Origin: Deltaproteobacteria bacterium
GTDB taxonomy: Bacteria; Desulfobacterota; Deferrimicrobia; Deferrimicrobiales; Deferrimicrobiaceae
DNA length: 7,179 bases
Reading direction: 5' to 3'
Assembly: GCA_021802685.1 (NCBI GenBank)
Contig: JAJZRM010000142.1
Span: forward strand, 1 to 7,179
The notes beneath the pieces were generated by a model. That model was given only the letters and a program-made list of their open reading frames with translations. It did not search any database and had not been told where the DNA came from. The position numbers and the translations under genes are program-made. Shown piece after piece: positions 1-5,884 of the stretch; the stretch's first letter is position 1, and each line of letters begins with the position of its first letter.

Positions 1-703
1 CCTCGTCGCTCACGTGCCGGATCACCCGCAGGTCGTGGGAGACGAACAGGTACGCCATCCCGTACTCCTCCTGGATGTCCTTGAGGAGGTTCAGGATCTG
101 CGCCTGCACGGAAACGTCCAGCGCGGAGACCGGCTCGTCGGCCACCACAAGCTTGGGCGAGAGGGCGATCGCCCGGGCGATCCCGATCCGCTGGCGCTGC
201 CCGCCGGAGAACTCGTGGGGATACTTCTCCCCCGCCTCCGCCGTCAGCCCGACCCGTTCCAGCAGCCGGGAAGCCCGCTCCCGCAGGTCCGGGCCCTTGG
301 CCAGGCCGTGGACGAGCCACCCCTCCCCCACGATGTCCCGAACCTTCATCCGGGGGTTGAGGGAAGAGTACGGGTCCTGGAAGATGATCTGCATCTGCCG
401 GCGGGTTGCGCGAAGTTCCTCGCCCGTGAGGTGCGCAATGTCTTTCCCTTCGAACCGGATCGCCCCCGCGTCCGGGTCGAGGAGCCGGATCGCCAGGCGG
501 CCCAGCGTGGTCTTCCCGCAACCGGATTCGCCCACCAGCCCCAGCGTCTTTCCCGGCGCGAGCGAGAGGGAGACGCCGTCGACGGCGCGGACGCTCACCT
601 CCTCGGACGAGAAGAACGACTTCCGGATGGGAAAAGTTTTATAGACGTTGGAAAGCGACAGGAGCGCCCCGTTCGAATCCGGGCGATAAAGATATTCGCT
701 CAA
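1..703 (-). CDS. dppF: Peptide ABC transporter ATP-binding protein, DppF/OppF type (partial, C-terminus cut by left edge)
   Basis: This is one of the two cytoplasmic ATPases that power the importer encoded just upstream. The 234 codons visible from 703 down to 1 read as an uninterrupted ABC domain. Walker A GESGCGKT is at residues 58-65, the Q-loop is in IFQDPYSSLNP (Q109), the signature SGGQRQR is at 166-172, Walker B LVVADE is at 185-190, the D-loop SALD follows, and the H-loop is in SHDL (H223). DPYSSLNP and the signature FSGGQRQRIGIARA are characteristic of the F-type subunit of Dpp/Opp systems. The start is TTG at 703-701, beginning MSEYLYRPD. It overlaps the TGA of the preceding ATPase by four bases (TTGA), with AGGGGAG seven bases upstream. 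The family is usually about 320-330 residues, so roughly the last 90, including the oligopeptide C-terminal domain, lie beyond the edge. All catalytic motifs are intact. The substrate cannot be told from this subunit. Confidence 0.93.
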   Translation of the reverse strand, partial: MSEYLYRPDSNGALLSLSNVYKTFPIRKSFFSSEEVSVRAVDGVSLSLAPGKTLGLVGESGCGKTTLGRLAIRLLDPDAGAIRFEGKDIAHLTGEELRATRRQMQIIFQDPYSSLNPRMKVRDIVGEGWLVHGLAKGPDLRERASRLLERVGLTAEAGEKYPHEFSGGQRQRIGIARAIALSPKLVVADEPVSALDVSVQAQILNLLKDIQEEYGMAYLFVSHDLRVIRHVSDE

Positions 704-1737
704 CGCGCTTCTCCCCTCGCCGCCCGCTGGTAATGGCAAGCCGCCAGGTGCCCCGGCGCGTACTCGAACAGCGGCGGGTCCTCGCGGTCGCAGATCTCGA
801 GGGAATCCGCCGGCGCTTCCCCGGAGCGGAACCGCGCGAAGGCCGCCTGCCGGAACGGGCACCGGTCCGCGAACGGACACCCCGGGGGCACGGCGGACAG
901 GTCGGGAACCGTCCCGGGGATCGACGGCAGCCGTTTCATCCCCGGTTGCTTGCCCGGGAGGGAGGCGAGCAGCCCCTGCGTGTACGGGTGGATCGGGTCG
1001 GCGAACAGGTCCCGCGTCGGCGCGATCTCCACGATCCTTCCCAGGTACATGATCGCCGTCCGGTCCGCGAAATCGTGCACCACCCCCAGGTCGTGGGTGA
1101 TGAGGAGGACCGCCATCCGCTCCTGCTCGCGCATCTCCTGGAGCAGCGCCATGATCTGCGCCTGGATCGTCACGTCGAGCGCCGTGGTGGGCTCGTCGGC
1201 GATCACAAGCGACGGCGATAGGGCCAGCGCCATCGCGATCATCGCCCGCTGCCGCATCCCGCCGCTCATCTGGTGCGGGTACTCCCTCGCGCGGAGTGAA
1301 GCGTCGGGCATGCGGACCTTCCGCAGCCACGCGACCGCCCGCTCCGCCGCCTCCCGCTTTCCGCAAACGCCGTGGGCCGTGAAGACCTCCGCCACCTGCT
1401 CCCCGACGGTGAGCACCGGGTTCAGGGAGCTCATCGGCTCCTGGAAGATCATCGAGATCGCCTTCCCCCGGACGTCGCACATCCGCTTCTCCGGCAGGGG
1501 GAGCAGGTTCTCGCCGCGCAGCAGGATCTCTCCGCCTTCCACCTTCGACGGCGGGGACGGAAGCAGCCGCAGGATCGACAGCGCCGTGACCGTCTTTCCG
1601 CAGCCGGACTCCCCGACCAGCCCCACCGTTTCCCCCGGGGCGACCGAGAAGGAGACGCCGAAGAGGGCCCGCACGGTCCCTTGCTCCGTTTCGAAGGCGA
1701 CGCGAAGGCTCCGCACATCGAGCAGCCTCTCCGTCAT
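700..1737 (-). CDS. dppD: Peptide ABC transporter ATP-binding protein, DppD/OppD type
   Basis: This is the second cytoplasmic ATPase of the importer, expected to pair with DppF. The 345 residues start at the ATG at 1737 (MTERLLDVRSL). The open frame extends further upstream, but only in a frame shadowing dppC. Walker A GESGCGKT is at 42-49, the Q-loop is in IFQEPMSSLNP (Q99), the signature SGGMRQR is at 158-164, Walker B LVIADE is at 177-182, and H215 is in THDLGVV. The C-terminus carries the oligopeptide/dipeptide extension: HPYTQGLL near 250-257, then IPGTVPDL and PPGCPFADRCPF at 273-295. Cysteines 287, 293, 316 and 334 match the spacing seen in D-type subunits that bind a [4Fe-4S] cluster. 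SGGMRQR and the extension point to the D rather than the F subunit. The gene begins 5 nt after the dppC stop, with GGTGA five bases before the ATG as a possible ribosome site. Length is normal for the family. Confidence 0.95.
   Translation of the reverse strand: MTERLLDVRSLRVAFETEQGTVRALFGVSFSVAPGETVGLVGESGCGKTVTALSILRLLPSPPSKVEGGEILLRGENLLPLPEKRMCDVRGKAISMIFQEPMSSLNPVLTVGEQVAEVFTAHGVCGKREAAERAVAWLRKVRMPDASLRAREYPHQMSGGMRQRAMIAMALALSPSLVIADEPTTALDVTIQAQIMALLQEMREQERMAVLLITHDLGVVHDFADRTAIMYLGRIVEIAPTRDLFADPIHPYTQGLLASLPGKQPGMKRLPSIPGTVPDLSAVPPGCPFADRCPFRQAAFARFRSGEAPADSLEICDREDPPLFEYAPGHLAACHYQRAARGEAR
711..717 (-). promoter_or_regulatory. Ribosome binding site supporting the TTG start of dppF
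   Basis: On the minus strand AGGGGAG lies seven bases before TTG at 703. It is inside the last codons of dppD. Together with the TTGA overlap it decides in favour of the TTG start, because no ATG or GTG lies near the N-terminus of the ABC domain in this frame. Confidence 0.6.
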
Positions 1738-1742
1738 GCCGC

Positions 1743-2594
1743 TCACCGCCCTTTCAGCCGCGGATCCACGGCGTCGCGGATCCCTTCTCCCAGCAGGTTG
1801 TATCCCAGGACCGTCAGGAAGATCGCCAGCCCGGGGTAGAGGGAGAGCCACCAGGCGAACTCGATGTTGTCCTTCCCCGCCGTGAGGATGTTCCCCCACG
1901 ACGGCGTCGGCGGCTGCACGCCGATCCCCAGGAAGGAGAGCCCCGATTCGACGAGGATCGCCCCCGCCACCCCCAGCGTGGCGGCCACCAGGATCGGGGC
2001 CAGCGTGTTCGGCAGGATGTGGCGGAACATGATCCGCCCGGTCCCCGCCCCCTGCGCCCGCGCCGCCGAGATGAAGTCCCGTTCCTTCAGCGAAAGCGTC
2101 TCGGCCCGCACCAGGCGCGCCACCCCCATCCAGCCGGTCACCCCGATGATGAACATGATGTTCCAGATGGAGGGGCCGATGAAGGCGATGACCGCCAGGA
2201 TCAGGAAGAACGTGGGGAAGCAGAGCATGATGTCCACGAACCGCATCAGCACCGAATCGACCCGGCCGCCGTAATACCCCGCGAGCAGACCGATGACCAG
2301 GCCGATGCCGATGGCGATGCTCTCCGCCACGAACCCGACCGACAGGGAGATCCGCGCCCCGTGCACCATCCGCGCGAGCACGTCCCGGCCCAGGTCGTCG
2401 GTGCCCAGCGGGTGGGACTCGGACGGGGACGCCAGGATCTTGAGGATGTCGATCCGGTTCGGGTCGTGGCCGGAAAAGACCGAGGGGAAAAGCGCCAGGA
2501 CGAAGAAGAACAGGATGACCGCTCCTCCCGCCATCGCGAGCGGGTTGCGGGCCAGCCGCCGCAGCGTCTCCCGGAAGATGGAGTGCGCCGTCAT
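1743..2594 (-). CDS. dppC: Peptide ABC transporter permease, DppC/OppC type
   Basis: This inner-membrane permease forms the translocation channel with DppB. The 283 residues start at the ATG at 2594, which overlaps the dppB stop as ATGA. A longer open frame exists upstream, but that part is an out-of-frame reading of dppB. The N-terminus shows the OppC_N pattern (LARNPLAMAGGAVILFFFVLALF, first membrane segment about 20-40). It is followed by the family motif GTDDLGRDVLARMVHGARISL at about 64-84. Further hydrophobic segments lie at about 82-107, 117-152, 199-217 and 247-268. The cytoplasmic EAA-type loop that contacts the ATPases is DFISAARAQG through ILPNTLAP at 173-200. The protein ends DAVDPRLKGR, the usual DppC C-terminus. 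No strong Shine-Dalgarno sequence precedes the ATG, so translation probably depends on ribosomes finishing dppB. Confidence 0.95.
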   Translation of the reverse strand: MTAHSIFRETLRRLARNPLAMAGGAVILFFFVLALFPSVFSGHDPNRIDILKILASPSESHPLGTDDLGRDVLARMVHGARISLSVGFVAESIAIGIGLVIGLLAGYYGGRVDSVLMRFVDIMLCFPTFFLILAVIAFIGPSIWNIMFIIGVTGWMGVARLVRAETLSLKERDFISAARAQGAGTGRIMFRHILPNTLAPILVAATLGVAGAILVESGLSFLGIGVQPPTPSWGNILTAGKDNIEFAWWLSLYPGLAIFLTVLGYNLLGEGIRDAVDPRLKGR

Positions 2595-3574
2595 CCCGTC
2601 CGTCCGGTGTTGATCCGCGGATCCGCGAGGGCGTACCCCACGTCCGCCAGGATGTTCCCCAGCAAGGTCAGGAACGCCCCGATCGTGAGGATCCCCATGA
2701 TCAGCGGGTAGTCTCGCGACATCACCCCTTGGTAGAAGAGCTGCCCCATGCCGGGAATCGCGAAGATCGTCTCGAAGATCACCGATCCGCCGAGCAGGTC
2801 GGGCACCGACAGCCCCAGGATGGTGATCACGGGGAGGAGGGCGTTGCGCATGGCGTGCCGGAAAACGACCTTCCGCTCGGGAAGCCCCTTGGCGCGCGCG
2901 GTGGCGACGTAGTCCTGCCGGATCACCTCGAGCATGTTCGACCGCATGTACCGGGAGATCCCCGCCAGCCCGCCGAATCCGGCGAGGAAGATCGGCAGGA
3001 CGAGGTGTTTCGCCCGGTCCGCGACCCGCCCGGCCAGCGGGAGGGAGTCGTGCTCCAGCGACACGAGCCCCGAGATGGGTAGCCACCCCAAATGGACGCC
3101 GAAGAGGATCATCAGCAGCAGTGCGAGCCAGAACGTGGGCACGGCGAACCCCGTGAACACGGTCACCGTGGCGATCCGGTCGAAGAGCGACCCTTTCCGC
3201 ACGGCCGAGTAGATCCCGATGGGAACCGCGATGAGGAAGATCGTCGCCATGGAAAGGAGGTTGATCGACAGGGTCACCGGGATCCGTTCCCGGATCTTGT
3301 CCCAGACTTTCCGCCCGTCGGGGGAGAAGCTGTCCCCGAAATCCAGGACCGCCATCCGGCCGAGCCATTGCCCGTACCGGACGTAGATCGGCCGGTCGAG
3401 GCCGTAATACGCCTTGAGGCGTTCCCGGTACTCCGCGGTGGCCTTGGGGTTCAGATCCGAGGAGATCCCGATGGGGCCGCCCGGGGCCATGTTGATCACG
3501 CCGAAGGTGATCAGGCTGATCCCGATCAGGAGGGGAACCGAGATCAGGACCCTGCGGACGATATAGCGATACAT
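2591..3574 (-). CDS. dppB: Peptide ABC transporter permease, DppB/OppB type
   Basis: This is the inner-membrane permease partner of DppC: 327 residues starting MYRYIVRRVLISVPLLIGISLITF, the classic OppB/DppB opening with its first membrane helix at about 9-30. APGGP follows at 30-34. Other hydrophobic segments are at about 100-124, 134-166, 190-210, 247-270 and 290-315, giving six helices. The EAA-type loop for ATPase docking is DYVATARAKG through MRNALLP at 221-248, followed by the conserved ETIFAIPGMGQLF at 268-280. The C-terminal YALADPRINT matches the family's usual ending. The start at 3574 is well supported: AGGAGA lies 4-5 bases upstream and the gene begins 7 nt after the binding-protein stop. 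Length is normal and no motif is missing. Substrate class (dipeptide, oligopeptide or other) cannot be fixed from the permease alone. Confidence 0.96.
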   Translation of the reverse strand: MYRYIVRRVLISVPLLIGISLITFGVINMAPGGPIGISSDLNPKATAEYRERLKAYYGLDRPIYVRYGQWLGRMAVLDFGDSFSPDGRKVWDKIRERIPVTLSINLLSMATIFLIAVPIGIYSAVRKGSLFDRIATVTVFTGFAVPTFWLALLLMILFGVHLGWLPISGLVSLEHDSLPLAGRVADRAKHLVLPIFLAGFGGLAGISRYMRSNMLEVIRQDYVATARAKGLPERKVVFRHAMRNALLPVITILGLSVPDLLGGSVIFETIFAIPGMGQLFYQGVMSRDYPLIMGILTIGAFLTLLGNILADVGYALADPRINTGRTG

Positions 3575-3577
3575 CGA

Positions 3578-3583
3578 TCTCCT
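3578..3583 (-). promoter_or_regulatory. Ribosome binding site of dppB, overlapping the upstream stop codon
   Basis: The minus-strand reading is TAGGAGATCG followed by ATG at 3574. The TAG stop of the binding-protein gene (3584-3582) supplies the first bases of AGGAGA, so termination of one gene and initiation of the next share the same bases. Confidence 0.65.
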
Positions 3584-5234
3584 ACTGACGGAAGGTGGTG
3601 TACTTCTGCTCCCCCTTCGGGACGTACCACTGGATGAAGTTGTACGAGATCCCCGCCGGGGCGGGAACGATGCCGCGGAACCTTTTGTGGACGGCGGGCA
3701 GGCTGTCCGGGTAGCAGAGGAAAACGATCGGCTGCTCCTCCGCCAGGATCTCCTGGATCCGGAAGTACGCCTTCTTGCGTTTCCCGGTGTCGAAGGTGCG
3801 GCGTCCCTCCTCGAGGAGCCGGTCGACCTCGGCGTTGGCGTAACCGATATGGTTCAGTTCGTCCGGGCCGGTCTTCGAGGAGTGCCAGACGTCGTACTGG
3901 TCCGGGTCGGGAGTGATGTTCCAGCCCAGGATCAGGGCGTCGAACTTGCGCTTCTTCACGAACTCGTTGATGAAGGCCGCCCACTCCACGGTGCGGATCT
4001 CCATCTTGATCCCCACGGCGGAAAGGTTCTGCTGGATGATGGCCGCCGTCTTGGCGCGGTTCTCGTTCCCGGCGTTCGTTAGGACCGTGAACTCGAACCG
4101 CCGCCCGTCCTTCTTGAGGACGCCGTCCCCGTCCTTCTCTTTCCAGCCCGCTTCGGCGAGCAGCTCCTTCGCCTTCGAAGGATCGTGGGGGTACCTCTTC
4201 ACGTTCGGATTGTACGGCCAGGTCCCGGGCTTGTAAGGACCCGTGGCTTCCTGTCCCAGGCCGAAGAAGACGCCTTCGATGACCTCCTTCTTGTTGACCG
4301 CGTGGGCGATCGCCTGCCGGACCTTCGAATCCTTGAAGAAGGGATGGGAGAGGCGGAATCCCAGGTACGTGTAACCGGAGGACAGGTAGCGGAACCGGTT
4401 GAACGATTTCCGGAACTCCGCGGTTTCGGTCTGTCGGGTGTACTGGAGCGGCGTCAGGTTCATCAGGTCGAGCCCCCCCGACTTGAGCTCCAGGAACATC
4501 GTCGCGAGGTCCGGGATGACGCGGGTGACCACGCGGGAGATGTACGGCTTCCCTTCGAAGTAGGCGGGGTTGGCGTCGAAGACCGTCTTCTCCCCCGTCT
4601 TCCACTCGACGAACCGGAACGGCCCGGTTCCGACCGGCTTCTTGTTCAACGGGCTCCTGGAGATGTCGGGGTGCTTCTCCAGCAGGTGTTTCGGAAGGAT
4701 GTGCATCCCCCACGACGCCAGGGCCGGGGCGAAGGGGCGGGCGTACTCCGCCACGAAAGTGTGCGGGTCGGGTGCGGACGCGCGCTTCACCTGCTTGAAA
4801 TCCTCGCCATACGCCGTGGGCGTCTTCGGGTCGATCATCCGCCGGTAGGTGAACATCACGTCGTCGGAGGTGAAAGGGGCGCCGTCGTGCCACGTGACGC
4901 CCTTGCGCAGGCGGAAGGTGATCTTCTTCCCGTCGGGAGAGATGTCCCACGATTCGGCCAGCTCTCCTTCCAGCCGGAGGTCCTTGTCGTACCGGACCAG
5001 GCCGTTGAAGACGTAGCCGGCGGCCTCGTGGGAGGAGGCATCCGTGGTGACCGCGGAGAGGAAGCCGCTGATGTCGCCGATGCTCCCCTCGATGATCGCA
5101 TCGCCGTGAGCCGGGGCATCGGAGGCCGCCGTCCCCTTTCCCGGCGCTTCCTTCCCGCTTCCGCCGCACGCTGAAAGCAGGACGAGGACGGACAGGGCGG
5201 ACAGGACGGCCCGCGGCCGCAAGGGTCTGCTCAT
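3582..5234 (-). CDS. Peptide ABC transporter substrate-binding lipoprotein (SBP_bac_5 family, DppA/OppA-like)
   Basis: This is the periplasmic solute receptor of the importer, 550 residues, within the usual 500-560 for the family. It starts at the ATG at 5234 with MSRPLRPRAV, then a hydrophobic stretch and the lipobox L20-S21-A22-C23, so it should be lipid-anchored at Cys23 after signal peptidase II cleavage. A low-complexity linker (about 24-45) leads into the mature domain. The family signature runs LAESWDISPDG to WHDGAPFTSDDV at about 92-126 and is well conserved. Later family landmarks are the segment with VRQAIAHAVNKKEVIEG, the stretch DPSKAKELLAEAGW, and the region ending ILGWNITPDPDQYDVWHSSK. 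It overlaps the lipoprotein gene upstream by four bases (ATGA), has GGAGGG seven bases before the ATG, and lies 7 nt before dppB. Context makes it the receptor for DppBCDF. The family also includes nickel, haem, sugar and antibiotic-peptide binders, so peptide is the likeliest ligand but not proven. Confidence 0.95.
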   Translation of the reverse strand: MSRPLRPRAVLSALSVLVLLSACGGSGKEAPGKGTAASDAPAHGDAIIEGSIGDISGFLSAVTTDASSHEAAGYVFNGLVRYDKDLRLEGELAESWDISPDGKKITFRLRKGVTWHDGAPFTSDDVMFTYRRMIDPKTPTAYGEDFKQVKRASAPDPHTFVAEYARPFAPALASWGMHILPKHLLEKHPDISRSPLNKKPVGTGPFRFVEWKTGEKTVFDANPAYFEGKPYISRVVTRVIPDLATMFLELKSGGLDLMNLTPLQYTRQTETAEFRKSFNRFRYLSSGYTYLGFRLSHPFFKDSKVRQAIAHAVNKKEVIEGVFFGLGQEATGPYKPGTWPYNPNVKRYPHDPSKAKELLAEAGWKEKDGDGVLKKDGRRFEFTVLTNAGNENRAKTAAIIQQNLSAVGIKMEIRTVEWAAFINEFVKKRKFDALILGWNITPDPDQYDVWHSSKTGPDELNHIGYANAEVDRLLEEGRRTFDTGKRKKAYFRIQEILAEEQPIVFLCYPDSLPAVHKRFRGIVPAPAGISYNFIQWYVPKGEQKYTTFRQ

Positions 5235-5884
5235 TCCGTATCCCTCCGCAAAGAGATCTTCATCCCCCGGAACGCCACCGCGAGAACCGCCGGGGGCTGC
5301 GGAGACTCCCGGCCCGGGTACTCGACCGTCGCCTCCATGCCCGGAAAGCGGTACTCCGCCTTCACCAGGAACCGCCGTCCGGGATCGGAGTACAGCGTCT
5401 GGCGGTCATCCTCCATCACCCATCCGCCGTCCCCGCTCCGCGCCGTCTCTCCGCCGGCGACGGGATACCCCGGCGCGCCGGACAGGATCCGCGCCAGCGA
5501 CACGTCACCCGCGGGCAGCGGAGCCGCCCCCCGGAAGCCGGCCTGATCGGCCGCCGGCCCCCGGGACGATTCCAGGCGCCGTCCGTCGTTTGCAAGGAAC
5601 GCCACCGCGCGCCCCAACGGATCGTACAACCCGAGGCGCTCCTCGGTCGGGGAGGGCGCGTTCACGCCGGCGATGAAGGGCACGGCGTCACGGGCCAGCG
5701 GGTGCGCCACCCCCGAGAACGATGCCTTGAAAGGGAAGGCCGCCCCGTTCGACAGGCCGGCGAAGAAGCGCGCCGCCCGCTCCCCTTCGGAGCCGGTGAG
5801 GATCATGCGGGACGGGGCGCAGCCCGCCAGGACGGCGAGGCCGAAGGCCAGGAAGGCGCAACGCCACGGCGTCCGGCGCCTCAC
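5231..5884 (-). CDS. LolB-like outer-membrane lipoprotein (putative)
   Basis: A 217-residue lipoprotein. I place the start at GTG 5884, which overlaps the stop of the TPR gene as GTGA. It gives MRRRTPWRCAFLAFGLAVLAGC, a textbook type II signal with lipobox L19-A20-G21-C22. The open frame runs on to 6343 but only as a shadow of the TPR gene, so an ATG-based start there is wrong. The mature part resembles LolB/DUF4292-type proteins by eye. FPFKASFSGVA (about 50-60) fits the first beta strands, and ERLGLYDPLGRAVAFLANDG (82-101) parallels the 'RLLLTNPLG' segment of E. coli LolB. PLPAGDVSLARILSGAPGYP (122-141) parallels its 'PIPLNSLRQWILGLPG' segment, and the C-terminal strand has AVAFRGMKISLRR. 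LolB inserts lipoproteins into the outer membrane. The alternative is a related lipoprotein of unknown role. The lipoprotein call is firm; the LolB relation is inferred without an alignment search. Confidence 0.75.
   Translation of the reverse strand: MRRRTPWRCAFLAFGLAVLAGCAPSRMILTGSEGERAARFFAGLSNGAAFPFKASFSGVAHPLARDAVPFIAGVNAPSPTEERLGLYDPLGRAVAFLANDGRRLESSRGPAADQAGFRGAAPLPAGDVSLARILSGAPGYPVAGGETARSGDGGWVMEDDRQTLYSDPGRRFLVKAEYRFPGMEATVEYPGRESPQPPAVLAVAFRGMKISLRRDTE
5242..5247 (-). promoter_or_regulatory. Ribosome binding site of the substrate-binding protein gene
   Basis: GGAGGG on the minus strand lies seven bases before the ATG at 5234, inside the last codons of the upstream lipoprotein gene. 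It is among the strongest Shine-Dalgarno matches in the window. This would suit the binding protein, which importers usually need in excess over the membrane subunits. Confidence 0.65.

Noticed and set aside
85..1200. Repeated DNA similarity between segments near 85-200 and 1145-1260 (for example around gatctgcgcctg)
   Set aside because: These are the corresponding Walker B and signature regions of the paralogous ATPases dppF and dppD, not a separate repeat or mobile element.
14..1221. Long plus-strand open frames opposite the two ATPase genes
   Set aside because: They lie antisense to dppF and dppD, whose ABC motifs are complete. Their translations are rich in Arg, Pro, Gly and Asp/Glu with no domain, as expected for shadows in GC-rich DNA.
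2595..3368. N-terminal extension of DppC read upstream of its ATG
   Set aside because: This part is an out-of-frame reading of dppB with no membrane segments. The ATGA junction at 2591-2594 and normal family length mark the real start.
3544..5169. A 541-codon minus-strand open frame overlapping the binding-protein gene in another frame
   Set aside because: It is Arg/Pro/Gly/His-rich and lacks motifs. The neighbouring frame gives the true protein with a good ribosome site and lipobox.
4185..5174. A 329-codon plus-strand open frame opposite the substrate-binding protein
   Set aside because: The composition is shadow-like (Arg/Gly/Val/Glu rich, no recognisable motif), and the opposite strand encodes a full-length SBP_bac_5 protein with signal peptide and family signature.
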